From Streptomyces sp. NBC_00190 (GTDB lineage: Bacteria > Actinomycetota > Actinomycetes > Streptomycetales > Streptomycetaceae), in contig NZ_CP108131.1 of the NCBI RefSeq assembly GCF_036203305.1, positions 6,634,001 through 6,698,000 on the forward strand: 64,000 nt of DNA. Direction: 5' to 3'. Of the stretch, positions 34,329 through 42,441 are shown piece by piece; position 1 is the first letter of the stretch; the number at the start of each line of letters is the position of its first letter. The position numbers were made by a program, and so were the translations under genes. The notes beneath the pieces were generated by a model, which had not been told where the DNA came from, ran no database searches, and saw only the letters and a list, made by a program, of their open reading frames with translations.

Positions 34329-35320
34329 GAGCCCTTTCTAACACTGTCCAGGTGGTTTGGGGGCGGCTGCGCGGCGGCGGCGGCAACCCGGTACGCGCGG
34401 GGGCTGAGGCCGACGTACGAAGTGAAGTGCTGGCGGAAGGTGACCTCGCTGGCGAAACCGGCGCGGCGGGCCACCTCCGGGACCGGATGGTCGGTGCGTT
34501 CCAGCAGCTTGCGGGCCTCGTCCAGGCGGTGGCTCAGCAGCCACCGGTGGGGAGTGGTGCCGGTGGCCGAGGCGAAGTGCCGGGCGAAGGAGCGCGGGGA
34601 CATGCCCGCCCAGCGGGCCAGGGTGGCCACGTCGAGCGGTTCGTGCAGATGGCGCAGGGCGCGTTCCCGTACGGCCGCCAGGGTTTCGGCGGTCCGGTCG
34701 GCCGCCGGCGTGGGCCGGTCCAGGTACTGGGCGTGGTCCCCGGTACGGAAGGGGCCCGTCACCATCGAGCGGGCGACGGCGGCGGCGGCCTCGGCGCCGT
34801 GCGCCTCGCGGACGAGGTGCAGGCACAGGTCGATGCCGGAGGCCACCCCGGCGGAGGTCCACAGCCCGCCGTCCTCCACGTAGAGCGGGGCGTCCTCGAC
34901 CAGCACCCCCGGATGGCGGGCGGCGAGCCGGGGAGCCAGCGACCAGTGGGTCACCGCCCGGCGGCCTTCCAGCAGCCCGGCCTCCGCGAGGACGAACGCC
35001 CCGGCGCACAGCGCGGCCACCGGGATGCCCCGCGCGTGCGCCTCCCGGAGGGCGGCGAGGGCCGGCTCGGGCGTCGGATCGTCCGGCGAGGCCAGCGCGG
35101 GTACGACGACCAGGTCGGCCGAGGCCAGCCAGTCGAGCCCGCGGTCGGGGGCCAGGGTCAGCCCGCCGGGCAGGGCGATCGGTCCGGGTTCCAGGGCGCA
35201 CCGGCGCAGCTCGAACGCCGGCACCCCGACGCGGCTGCGGTCGGGGCCCCAGACCTCGGTGATCACGGCGAGGTCGAAGCTGCGGATGCCGGGCTGGACG
35301 AGGATCGCGACGCGGTGCAC
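34325..35320 (-). CDS. GlxA-type transcriptional regulator (DJ-1/PfpI plus AraC)
   Basis: 331 residues. The DJ-1/PfpI-like domain at ~1-175 has the elbow cysteine in AALCAGAFVLAEAG; the AraC DNA-binding domain at ~215-315 has two HTH units (DVATLARWAGMSPRSFARHF; VPEVARRAGFASEVTFRQHF). GTG 35320 is the start that leaves a complete PfpI strand 1 (VAILVQPGI). Divergent from an isochorismatase-like hydrolase, a gene pair seen often in actinomycetes, so the hydrolase is the probable target. The stop overlaps the start of the sensor phosphatase gene. Confidence 0.9.
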   Translation of the reverse strand: MHRVAILVQPGIRSFDLAVITEVWGPDRSRVGVPAFELRRCALEPGPIALPGGLTLAPDRGLDWLASADLVVVPALASPDDPTPEPALAALREAHARGIPVAALCAGAFVLAEAGLLEGRRAVTHWSLAPRLAARHPGVLVEDAPLYVEDGGLWTSAGVASGIDLCLHLVREAHGAEAAAAVARSMVTGPFRTGDHAQYLDRPTPAADRTAETLAAVRERALRHLHEPLDVATLARWAGMSPRSFARHFASATGTTPHRWLLSHRLDEARKLLERTDHPVPEVARRAGFASEVTFRQHFTSYVGLSPRAYRVAAAAAQPPPNHLDSVRKGS

Positions 35321-35417
35321 GAGGCCAGTGTGCCATCCTGCCAGGCTGGCAGGATCCCATCGATCAGGGGCGCCGGTGGCTCTGTCGGCCCCGCTCCCGG
35401 GCCACGAGCATGAAGCC

Positions 35418-36002
35418 ATGACGAAGAACGCGATCGAGATCGCCCCCGACAGTGCCCTGCTGGTCATCGACGTGCAGCAGGGGTTCGACGACGCGTCCTT
35501 CTGGGGGCCGCGCAACAACCCGGCCGCCGAGGACAACATCGCCGCTCTGATGGACGCCTGGCAGGCCGCCGGGCGGCCGGTGGTGCAGGTGCGGCACGCC
35601 TCGCTCCGCCCCGGCTCCGTACTCGCCGCCGACCGGCCGGGCTACGCCTTCAAGGAGTTCGTGGAGCAGCGCCGGTACGAGTCCCTGCTGATCACCAAGC
35701 ACGTCAACTCGGCCTTCTACGGCACCCCCGACCTGGCCGCCTGGCTCACCGCCCGGGGCATCGGCCAGCTGGTGGTGGCCGGGATCCAGACCAACATGTG
35801 CGTCGAGACCACGGCCCGGATGGCCGGGAACCTGGGCTACGACGTCCTCGTCCCGCTCGACGCCACCCACACCTTCGACCTCGCCGGCCCGGCGGGCCTG
35901 AGCCTGACCGCCGACGAACTCGCCACCGCCACCGCGGTCAACCTCCAGGGCGGCGGCTTCGCCCGCGTGGTGACCACGGCTCAGCTGCTCTCGGCCGCGT
36001 AG
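35418..36002 (+). CDS. Isochorismatase-family cysteine hydrolase
   Basis: 194 residues: the DVQQGF motif (catalytic Asp), Lys in ITKHVNSAFYGT and the nucleophile cysteine in IQTNMCVETTARMAGNLGY complete the triad of nicotinamidase/isochorismatase-like hydrolases. Members act on amides, ureido compounds or isochorismate; substrate unknown. The 98-bp gap to the divergent GlxA-type regulator holds both promoters. Its 3' end overlaps the convergent acetyltransferase gene by 22 nt. Confidence 0.9.
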   Translation: MTKNAIEIAPDSALLVIDVQQGFDDASFWGPRNNPAAEDNIAALMDAWQAAGRPVVQVRHASLRPGSVLAADRPGYAFKEFVEQRRYESLLITKHVNSAFYGTPDLAAWLTARGIGQLVVAGIQTNMCVETTARMAGNLGYDVLVPLDATHTFDLAGPAGLSLTADELATATAVNLQGGGFARVVTTAQLLSAA

Positions 36003-36508
36003 TACCGCAGGCGGCCGTCCTCCCGCAGCAGCCGCATCCCGACGGCCTCCATGACCCGCTGCGAGGCCGTGTTCGCCAGGTCCGTGTCGCCCTCGACGGC
36101 GGTCGCACCGTGCTCGTGGGCGTGGTCGAGCAGCGCGCGCAAGGCCTCGGTGGCGTAGCCCCGGCCCCTGGCGGAGGGGATCAGCCCGTAGCCGACGGTC
36201 ACCCGGCCCCGGGCGTCGGCCGGGCCGTGGAAACCGGCGCCGCCGATCGCGGTGCCGTCGTCCCGGCGCCGTATCTCGTACGCCCCGAACGGCAGCGGGT
36301 CGCCGTGCGCGGCCAGCACGCGCAGGTACCGCTCCGCGCCCGCCCGGTCCCCGGCGTCCGGGTAGCCCGGACCCCAGTGGTCGTCCGGGCCCGGCGCGCC
36401 GTCGATCAGCCGCCGTGCCCCGTCCGCGTCCAGCGGCCGCAGCACGAGCCGCTCGGTGATCAGGCTCCGGGAGGCCGGAAGGCCCGAGGTGTCGTCCATG
36501 ACCGCCAT
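35981..36508 (-). CDS. GNAT acetyltransferase (RimJ/RimL type)
   Basis: 175 residues. ERLVLRPLDADGARRLIDG opens the fold, the acetyl-CoA loop is PSARGRGYATEALRALLDHA, and the TASQRVMEAVGMRLLRE segment is the usual C-terminal helix-strand of this family. Two start codons are possible (36508 and 36499); either gives a complete domain. Substrate unknown. Confidence 0.85.
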   Translation of the reverse strand: MAVMDDTSGLPASRSLITERLVLRPLDADGARRLIDGAPGPDDHWGPGYPDAGDRAGAERYLRVLAAHGDPLPFGAYEIRRRDDGTAIGGAGFHGPADARGRVTVGYGLIPSARGRGYATEALRALLDHAHEHGATAVEGDTDLANTASQRVMEAVGMRLLREDGRLRYYAAESS

Positions 36509-36562
36509 GCCTATCAGCCCGCACCGCCGCCCCGCCGGCATTTCGGGTCGCCGCCCACGGCA

Positions 36563-36598
36563 GAGGCCCGGTCCCCCCGCTCGGGGGGACCGGGCCTC
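36563..36598 (-). terminator. Strong hairpin terminator after glycerate kinase
   Basis: Perfect 16-bp arms (36563-36578 and 36583-36598) with a GCTC loop, located 16 nt beyond the glycerate kinase stop. Very GC-rich and without a U-run on the minus strand. Confidence 0.85.
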
Positions 36599-36613
36599 AC
36601 CGGGGCGTCCGGG

Positions 36614-37762
36614 TCAGAGAACGTCGGCGGCGATGTTGGCCGCGACCTGCTCCAGCAGGGGTCCCGCGTTCGGGATGGACTTGGCCGGGTCGGGCTCCAG
36701 GTCCGTGAGCGGGTACGCCTTGCGGATACCGGCCGCCTCCAGGGCCTCCTGGCTCAGCAGCAGCCGCCCGCAGACCGCCACGACCGGCTTGCCTGCCGCC
36801 CGGGCCGCCGCCGCGACACCCGCCGGAGCCTTGCCGTGCAGGGTCTGCTCGTCCAGCGAGCCCTCACCGGTGATGACCAACGTGGCCCGCTCCAGGGCCG
36901 GCGCGAAGCCCAGTACCTCCAGCATCAGCTCGATGCCGGGCCGGAACGTCGCACCGAGCAGCAGCGCCCCGTAGCCGATGCCGCCGGCGCCGCCCGCACC
37001 CGGGAGCACCGCGCACTCGGCTGCCTTCGCGCCGATCGACTTCTCCAGCACCACCGCGAAGTGGTCCAGCGCCGCGTCGAGCGCCGCCACGTCCTGCGGC
37101 GACGCGCCCTTCTGCGGGCCGTAGACGGCCGGCGCGCCCTTCGGGCCCGTCAGCGGGTTGTCCACGTCGCTCGCCAGCACGAACTCCACGTCCGCGAAGC
37201 GCGGGTCGACGCCGGACAGGTCGGCCGAGGCCAGCTCGGCCAGCGCGCCGCCGCCCGGACCGACCGGTTCGCCGTTCGCGTCCAGGAACACCGCGCCCAG
37301 CGCCGCCAGCATGCCCGCGCCGCCGTCGGTGGTGGCGCTGCCGCCCACGCCGAAGACGATCGAGCGCGCGCCCGCGTCCAGCGCGGCCTTCAGCAGCTCG
37401 CCGGAGCCGTACGTGGTGGCCGTCAGCGGCGCGAAGGTGCCCGTCGGCAGCAGCTGCAGCCCGGAGGCCTCCGCCATCTCGACCACGGCGGTGCCCCCGC
37501 GCAGCGCGAACGCCGCCGTGACCTGGTCGCCGAGGGGTCCGGTGACCCGTACCTCGCGGCGTTCGAAACCGGCCGCCACCGCGGCCGCGACCGTGCCGTC
37601 GCCGCCGTCCGCGACCGGGAGGGTCTCGATCTCCACGCCCGGTACGGCCCTGCGAAGGCCCGCCGTCACCCGCTCCGCGACCTGAACGGCCGTGAGCGAG
37701 CCCTTGAATTTGTCCGCGGCGATGAGCACGCGCGCGGCCTCAGTTACTGCTCCGTCCGTCAC
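36614..37762 (-). CDS. Glycerate kinase
   Basis: 382 residues, normal length for the GlxK/GarK family that phosphorylates glycerate to 2- or 3-phosphoglycerate. Signatures are LIAADKFKGSLTA at the N-terminus, PVADGGDGT, TTYGSGELL, GVGGSATTDGGAGMLAALG, and ITGEGSLDEQTLHGKAP. GTG 37762 starts the protein 8 residues before the conserved strand. Probably monocistronic, closed by the terminator at 36563-36598. Confidence 0.93.
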   Translation of the reverse strand: MTDGAVTEAARVLIAADKFKGSLTAVQVAERVTAGLRRAVPGVEIETLPVADGGDGTVAAAVAAGFERREVRVTGPLGDQVTAAFALRGGTAVVEMAEASGLQLLPTGTFAPLTATTYGSGELLKAALDAGARSIVFGVGGSATTDGGAGMLAALGAVFLDANGEPVGPGGGALAELASADLSGVDPRFADVEFVLASDVDNPLTGPKGAPAVYGPQKGASPQDVAALDAALDHFAVVLEKSIGAKAAECAVLPGAGGAGGIGYGALLLGATFRPGIELMLEVLGFAPALERATLVITGEGSLDEQTLHGKAPAGVAAAARAAGKPVVAVCGRLLLSQEALEAAGIRKAYPLTDLEPDPAKSIPNAGPLLEQVAANIAADVL

Positions 37763-37828
37763 CTTGCTATTCCCTTGCTATCGAACAGTGCAGTCGCGCC
37801 TCCATGAGCTTATCCGGAGGATCCTCCT

Positions 37829-37909
37829 ATGCCCATGAGTGGCCTGGGTCACACCCGGCGCGCCATGCGCCTAAATACGGATATACGCCCGCATAGTGTG
37901 GCCGCATGA
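37829..37909 (+). other. Possible short leader ORF upstream of the NUDIX gene
   Basis: In the 289-bp gap between glycerate kinase and NUDIX, an ATG at 37829 sits 8 nt after GGAGG (37816-37820) and opens a 26-codon frame ending at TGA 37907-37909. The TGA overlaps (ATGA) a second 49-codon frame (37906-38055), which in turn overlaps the NUDIX GTG. Codon use includes CTA, ATA and AAT, unlike real genes here, so this may be promoter sequence that happens to be open. The GGAGGATCCTCC palindrome includes the ribosome-like site. Confidence 0.25.
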
Positions 37910-38051
37910 GCGCGGATTCACTTGAGTTCTCCCAGGAGGCCCAGGCCTTCAGGCCGGGGAGGAAAGGGTCCTCGGCGTGGGGGCGCGGAGCGCCGGGTCC
38001 AAGGACCGGGACCGCGAGGACGAGCCCGGCACCCCTGGGTAGGGTGGCTCG

Positions 38052-38552
38052 GTGACCACCACGGATGACTACGCCACGTACATCGCGAGCCTGCCCCGGG
38101 TGCTGGCCGGGGCGGCCGCCCTCTACCGGGACGCCCAGGGGCGGGTCCTGCTCGTCGAGCCCAACTACCGTGAGGGCTGGGCCCTGCCCGGCGGCACCAT
38201 CGAGTCGGACCTCGGCGAGTCGCCCCGTACGGCCGCCCGCCGCGAGAGCGCCGAGGAGATCGGCCTCGACGTACCGCTCGGCCGGCTGCTCGCCGTCGAC
38301 TGGAGCCTCGGCGCGGGCCGCCCGCCGCTGGTCGCGTACCTCTACGACGGCGGGGTGCTGGACGACGCGCAACTCGCCTCCATCACCCTCCAGGAGGAGG
38401 AACTGCTCTCCTGGCGGCTGGTCGACCCCGCCGAACTCACCGCGTACCTCCCCGGATCGCTCGGCCCGCGCACCGAAGAGGCCTACCGGGTCCTGCTGTC
38501 GGGCGAGGGCGCGGCGGAACTGGAGAACGGCCGCCGCCCGGCGTCCAGGTAA
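38052..38552 (+). CDS. NUDIX hydrolase
   Basis: 166 residues with a NUDIX box running GGTIESDLGESPRTAARRE then SAEEIGLDV, matching the G-E-REUxEExGU arrangement with one extra residue. Upstream strands are AALYRDAQGRVLLVEP and a WALPGG turn. It hydrolyses nucleoside diphosphate derivatives; the exact substrate cannot be read from sequence. GTG 38052; no strong ribosome site. Confidence 0.9.
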   Translation: MTTTDDYATYIASLPRVLAGAAALYRDAQGRVLLVEPNYREGWALPGGTIESDLGESPRTAARRESAEEIGLDVPLGRLLAVDWSLGAGRPPLVAYLYDGGVLDDAQLASITLQEEELLSWRLVDPAELTAYLPGSLGPRTEEAYRVLLSGEGAAELENGRRPASR

Positions 38553-38587
38553 CACCGGGCTTACTGCGAGCAGGACAGAATCAGCTG

Positions 38588-39016
38588 ATGATCACGATGT
38601 ATGCCTGGCCCAGCACCGCCGACGGGCCAGACGCGCTCCCCATGGTGCACTTCACGACCGATGAGCAGGCCGGCGGCGAGGTGACCCCCGAGGGGACGCC
38701 CGTATGGCTGTTCGACACCGCGATACGCGACGGCGGCTGGGCCCAGTTCTCCGACTTCGAGGGCTGGTCCGTGCCCGCCGCGCAGTGGCAGGCCTTCTAC
38801 CGCCGGGAGGACGACCTCCTCGCCGTCAGCGGCCCCGGTTCCTGCGAGGGCTGGTACCAGGGCAACCTCGGCGCCGACGCCGAGTGGGTGGCGGCGGCCA
38901 CCGCCCAGCAGAGCGTGGTCCTGCTCGCCGCCCCCGTCCAGCACCCGTCGCTGTACGGCTACGCGGTGGAGGCGGGCGCGGCCTTCGCCCTGCTCGTCCC
39001 GCTGCTCGTCGTCTAG
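38588..39016 (+). CDS. Hypothetical protein, 142 aa
   Basis: No family recognised. The protein is acidic, aromatic-rich in its middle (a WLFDTAIRDGGWAQFSDFEGW stretch, then WYQGNLGADAEWV) and ends in a hydrophobic tail (AFALLVPLLVV). There is no signal peptide or catalytic motif. Codon use and wobble GC match neighbours, so it is probably real. It begins 35 nt after the NUDIX gene. Its TAG stop lies in the first unit of the GTCTAGACCC tandem repeat. Confidence 0.6.
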   Translation: MITMYAWPSTADGPDALPMVHFTTDEQAGGEVTPEGTPVWLFDTAIRDGGWAQFSDFEGWSVPAAQWQAFYRREDDLLAVSGPGSCEGWYQGNLGADAEWVAAATAQQSVVLLAAPVQHPSLYGYAVEAGAAFALLVPLLVV

Positions 39017-39070
39017 ACCCGTCTAGACCCGTCTAGACCCGTCTAGACCCGTCTAGACCCGTCTAGACCT
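39011..39070. repeat. Six tandem copies of GTCTAGACCC
   Basis: Five exact decamers (39011-39060) and a sixth ending CCT (39061-39070). Each contains the palindrome GTCTAGAC and the tetramer CTAG, which is scarce in Streptomyces. The first copy provides the TAG of the plus-strand gene and the last provides the TAG of the convergent MGMT gene. The repeat is thus the junction between two convergent genes, with stop codons in both directions. Confidence 0.97.
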
Positions 39071-39566
39071 GGAGCTGCCGGGCCCCGGCTTCGAAGTCGA
39101 GCAGCCGCACCTTGCGCTCGAGCCCGCCGCCGTAGCCCGTCATGCCGCCCGAGGCGCCGATCACCCGGTGGCAGGGCACGATGATGCCGATCGGGTTCTT
39201 GCCGTTGGCCAGGCCCACGGCGCGCGAGGCGTTCGGTTTGCCGAGCTCGGACGCGAGCTGCCCGTACGACCAGGTCTCGCCGTAGGGGATCCGTACCAGC
39301 TGGTCCCACACGCTGCGCTGGAAGTCGGTGCCCGCCAGCCGGAGCGGGAGGTCGAAGTCGGTGAGTTCCCCGGCGAAGTACGCGGTCAGCTGCCGCGCCA
39401 CCTCGGGGAACGGCTCCTCGGAGGCGGCGACCCGCTCCCCGAAGGACTCCTCGGCGGGGCGGTGGCGCTGCCCGGTCATGTACAGGCCGCTGAGGACGCC
39501 GTCCGTGGCGACCAGGGTGAGTGGACCGTACGGGCTGTCGACGACGGCGTGCTGCTTGCTGCTCAT
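39063..39566 (-). CDS. ogt: Methylated-DNA-[protein]-cysteine S-methyltransferase
   Basis: 167 residues. The active-site PCHRVIGASG loop, the HTH recognition segment YGQLASELGKPNASRAVG, and the N-terminal TPL-type strand identify an Ogt/AGT-type suicide methyltransferase that removes O6-alkyl groups from guanine. It lies 11 nt downstream of the Ada-AlkA gene on the same strand, so both repair enzymes form one operon for alkylation damage. Its TAG falls in the last unit of the tandem repeat. Confidence 0.93.
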   Translation of the reverse strand: MSSKQHAVVDSPYGPLTLVATDGVLSGLYMTGQRHRPAEESFGERVAASEEPFPEVARQLTAYFAGELTDFDLPLRLAGTDFQRSVWDQLVRIPYGETWSYGQLASELGKPNASRAVGLANGKNPIGIIVPCHRVIGASGGMTGYGGGLERKVRLLDFEAGARQLQV

Positions 39567-39577
39567 GCTCGTGCTCC

Positions 39578-41062
39578 TCAGGCGGGCAGGTGGTTGATGG
39601 GGTGGGCGTCCGTGGCCCACAGGTACTGCACGGCGTACGCACGCCAGGGCCGCCAGCCGGCCGCCCGGGCGGTCAGCGCCGAGGGCGTGGACGGCAGCCC
39701 GAGCCCCTGCGCGGCCCGCCGGACGCCCAGGTCAGACGGCAGGAACGCGTCCGGGTCGCCCAGCGCCCGCATCGCGATGATCTCGGTGGTCCACGGGCCG
39801 AAGCCGGGCAGCGCCGACAGCTGGGCCCGCGCCGCATCCCAGTCGCTGTCGAAGCCGAGCGGCAGCGAACCGTCGGCGAGCGCCGAGACCAGGGTGGTGA
39901 AGGTGGTGCGCCGGCTGCGCGGCATGGCCAGGGACTCCGGGTCCAGCCCGGCGAGCGCCTGCGGGGAGGGGAAGAGGTGGGTCAGTCCGCCCAGCGGGTC
40001 CTCCACCGGCTCGCCGTAGGCGGTGACCAGCCGGGCCGCGTGCGTGCGTGCCGCCGCGGTGGACACCTGCTGGCCGAGGACGGCCCGTACGGCGAACTCC
40101 GCCGCGTCGACCGTACGGGGCACGCGGCGCCCGGGAGCCTTGTCCACGAGCGGGGCCAGCAGCGCGTCGGAGCGCAGCTGCTCGTCGACCGCCTCCGGGT
40201 CGGCGTCGAGGTCGAGCATCCAGCGGCAGCGGCTGATCGCGATGGTCAGGTCACGCATGTCGGTCAGGGCGAGGCGGCAGCCGATGTGGTCGGGCTGCGG
40301 GGTCAGTGCGACGACCCCGGTGCCGTAGGGCAGGCGCAGGGTGCGGCGGTAGGCGCCGTCCCGCCACTCCTCGACGCCGGGGACGGCGGTCGCGGCGAGG
40401 TGCCCGAAGAGGTTGTCCGGGTTGAGGGGCGCGCGGAACGGCAGCCGGAGGCTGATCGTTCCGGGGATGCGGGGCGGGGCGTTCTTGTGGCGGCTGGCCT
40501 TCACCGCCCGCTCCCGCAGCTCGCTCGGGGCGAGGGCGAAGACCTCGCGGACGGTGTCGTTGAAGGTGCGGATGGAGGAGAACCCGGCGGCGAAGGCCAC
40601 GTCGCCCATGGGGAGTTCGGAGGTCTCGATGAGCAGTCGGGCGGTCTGGGCGCGCTGGGCCCTTGCCAGGGCGAGCGGACCGGCGCCGAGCTCGGCGTTG
40701 AGCTGGCGCTCGACCTGCCGGGTCGAGTACCCCAGGCGGGTGGCGAGGCCCGGCACCCCCTCCCGGTCCACGACCCCGTCCCGGATCAGCCGCATCGCCC
40801 GTGCGACGGCATCGGCCCGGGCGTTCCACTCGGGCGATCCGGGGCTCGTGTCGGGGCGGCACCGCTTGCAGGCCCGGAAGCCGGCCTGCTGGCAGGCGGC
40901 GGCGCTGGGCAGGAAGGTCATGTTCTCGACCTTGGGCGGTACGGCGGGGCAGCTGGGCCGGCAGTAGATCCGGGTGGTCAGCACAGCGGTGAAGAACCAG
41001 CCGTCGAAGCGGGCGTCCTTCGACTGCACGGCCCTTACGCAGCGCTCGGTGTCGGTGTGCAT
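39578..41062 (-). CDS. alkA: Ada-type regulator fused to AlkA 3-methyladenine DNA glycosylase
   Basis: 494 residues. Residues ~1-75 are the Ada zinc/methyl-phosphotriester domain (cysteines in RIYCRPSCPAVPP and ACKRCRPD). Residues ~85-175 hold the AraC-type HTH (GVPGLATRLGYSTRQVERQL; DVAFAAGFSSIRTFNDTV). Residues ~185-300 are the AlkA N-terminal domain, and ~310-480 the HhH-GPD glycosylase (LPGFGPWTTEIIAMRALGDPDAF, catalytic Asp in LPSDLG). Methylation of the zinc cysteine by damaged DNA should turn it into an activator of its own operon with ogt. Its promoter must lie in the repeat-rich 41063-41586 gap. Confidence 0.93.
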   Translation of the reverse strand: MHTDTERCVRAVQSKDARFDGWFFTAVLTTRIYCRPSCPAVPPKVENMTFLPSAAACQQAGFRACKRCRPDTSPGSPEWNARADAVARAMRLIRDGVVDREGVPGLATRLGYSTRQVERQLNAELGAGPLALARAQRAQTARLLIETSELPMGDVAFAAGFSSIRTFNDTVREVFALAPSELRERAVKASRHKNAPPRIPGTISLRLPFRAPLNPDNLFGHLAATAVPGVEEWRDGAYRRTLRLPYGTGVVALTPQPDHIGCRLALTDMRDLTIAISRCRWMLDLDADPEAVDEQLRSDALLAPLVDKAPGRRVPRTVDAAEFAVRAVLGQQVSTAAARTHAARLVTAYGEPVEDPLGGLTHLFPSPQALAGLDPESLAMPRSRRTTFTTLVSALADGSLPLGFDSDWDAARAQLSALPGFGPWTTEIIAMRALGDPDAFLPSDLGVRRAAQGLGLPSTPSALTARAAGWRPWRAYAVQYLWATDAHPINHLPA

Positions 41063-41178
41063 GGCTCCAGGATCCGGGGCGAGATCCACGACGGCTGGCG
41101 GTTTTCCGACATCAAGGCTACGCCGGGGCGGGGGCTCGGCCGAGGCCTGGGCGCCGGGGGTCGGGCGGAGCCGGGTCC

Positions 41179-41488
41179 GGCGGCGGGGCGGGGGTCGTCC
41201 GGGGGGTAGGCATGATTTATGGCCCCACGGCGGCACGGAAATGTGCCAGGGGGTCCGGGCCAACAAATCACGTTTCACACCCCGGACAACCCCCGCCCCA
41301 CCACCGGCCCCGTCCCCGCCCTCAGGCGCGTGTACCGGTGCCGCGAACGGCGGGAGGGGTCGGCGGCGGGGCGGGGAGTGTCCGGGGTGTAAAACGTGAT
41401 TTGTTGGCCCTCACCGCCGAGTCCTGTGTCACCCCCGCTCGGGGGCCATAAATCATGCCTACCCCGGACACTCCCCGCCCCGCCGCCG
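41179..41488. repeat. Four ~48-bp units in alternating orientation (A+ B- C+ D-)
   Basis: Units at 41179-41226 (+), 41257-41307 (-), 41361-41410 (+) and 41441-41488 (-) share a GC-rich half (CGGCGGGGCGGGG, then GTCCGGGG) and an AT-rich half ending TGATTT..TGGCCC. A and D have GTAGGCATGATTTATGGCCC; B and C have AAACGTGATTTGTTGGCCC with a GTGTGAA/GTGTAAA lead-in. A can pair with B and C with D, or A with D around a B-C hairpin, so alternative large foldings are possible. Unknown function. Confidence 0.85.
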
Positions 41489-41535
41489 ACCCCGGCCCCC
41501 GGCAACGCCGCCGCCGACCCCGGCCCCGGGAAACG

Positions 41536-41574
41536 AAGAGGGCCCCGGATGCCATCGGCATCCGGGGCCCTCTT
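41536..41574 (-). terminator. Strong hairpin terminator after pssA
   Basis: Perfect 18-bp arms (41536-41553 and 41557-41574) with an ATC loop, 12 nt beyond the pssA stop. On the minus strand it is followed by TTCGTTTCCC. Confidence 0.88.
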
Positions 41575-41586
41575 TCACAGCCGAGC

Positions 41587-42441
41587 TCAGCGCAGCGTCG
41601 TGGCTCGGGCCTCGCGCCGGTTGTGCCGGAAGGTGTTGGCCCTCCGGGTCGTCGCGAACAGCGGGATGGTCGCGGCCAGAGCGATCTGCAGCGCGCAGCC
41701 GGTCTGGAGCAGCAGCTGACCGCCCGGGGCGTCGAACGCCCAGGCCGCCAGCAGCCCCATCGCCCCGACGATCCAGCTGAGCATCGCCACCGCGAGGACA
41801 CCCCGCGGCTTCGGGTACTCGACCCGGCTCACCATCAGCCAGGCCACGCCGACGATCGCCAGCAGGGTCGGGATGAAGGGGAGCTCCAGCAGGACGATGG
41901 ACACGACCGTCAGCGCGCCGAAGGGGCTCGGCATGCCCTGGAACATGCCGTCCTTCATCGTCACGCAGCTGAATCTCGCGAGTCTGAGCACCACGGCCAG
42001 CAGGACCACGATCGCGGCCAGCGCCGACATCTTCTGGTGCGCGTCGTCGGCGACCATGCCGTAGACGAGCACGAAGTACGCGGGAGCCAGTCCGAAGCTG
42101 ATCAGGTCGGACAGGTTGTCCAGCTCGGCGCCCATCGGCGAGCTGCGCAGCTTGCGGGCCACGATGCCGTCGAAGAGGTCGAAGACCGCCGCGAGAAGCA
42201 TCAGTATCACCGCGGTCGCCGCGCTGTGCCGGGCCATGCCCGACTCGCCGCTGCCGGTGAGGTGCGGGATGAGGATTCCGGTGGTGGTGAAGTACACCGC
42301 CATGAATCCGCACGTCGCGTTGCCGAGGGTGAGGGTGTCCGCTATCGACAGCCGCAGCGAGAGCGGCATGTCGTCCTCGGCGGACTCCTCCTCGGCACGT
42401 TCGGGAACCCAGCCTGTGGCAGGAGTCTCAGGGTCAGTCAC
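41587..42441 (-). CDS. pssA: CDP-diacylglycerol-serine O-phosphatidyltransferase (phosphatidylserine synthase)
   Basis: 284 residues with the CDP-alcohol phosphotransferase signature DGIVARKLRSSPMGAELDNLSD (written here in two pieces: DGIVARKL and GAELDNLSD), metal-binding aspartates intact, and about eight membrane helices. It makes phosphatidylserine, which the upstream psd product decarboxylates to phosphatidylethanolamine. GTG 42441 overlaps the end of psd (GTGACTGA); a TTG at 42447 in the same frame is the alternative start. Ends at a strong terminator. Confidence 0.93.
   Translation of the reverse strand: MTDPETPATGWVPERAEEESAEDDMPLSLRLSIADTLTLGNATCGFMAVYFTTTGILIPHLTGSGESGMARHSAATAVILMLLAAVFDLFDGIVARKLRSSPMGAELDNLSDLISFGLAPAYFVLVYGMVADDAHQKMSALAAIVVLLAVVLRLARFSCVTMKDGMFQGMPSPFGALTVVSIVLLELPFIPTLLAIVGVAWLMVSRVEYPKPRGVLAVAMLSWIVGAMGLLAAWAFDAPGGQLLLQTGCALQIALAATIPLFATTRRANTFRHNRREARATTLR

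Larger units (their letters stand above)
41063..41586. other. 524-bp gene-free region: alkA promoter region and a complex inverted-repeat array
   Basis: Both flanking genes run leftward, so this gap contains the pssA terminator (41536-41574) and the alkA promoter. Most of it is the four-unit array described at 41179-41488. No open frame here has coding character. Confidence 0.7.

Noticed and set aside
31344..34883. A 1,179-codon plus-strand frame over the sensor phosphatase
   Set aside because: Shadow of the minus-strand phosphatase; no ribosome site and no recognisable domains.
41175..41500. A small mobile element with its own transposase
   Set aside because: Inverted units are present, but no transposase frame or target-site duplication can be seen; it is kept only as an unexplained repeat array.
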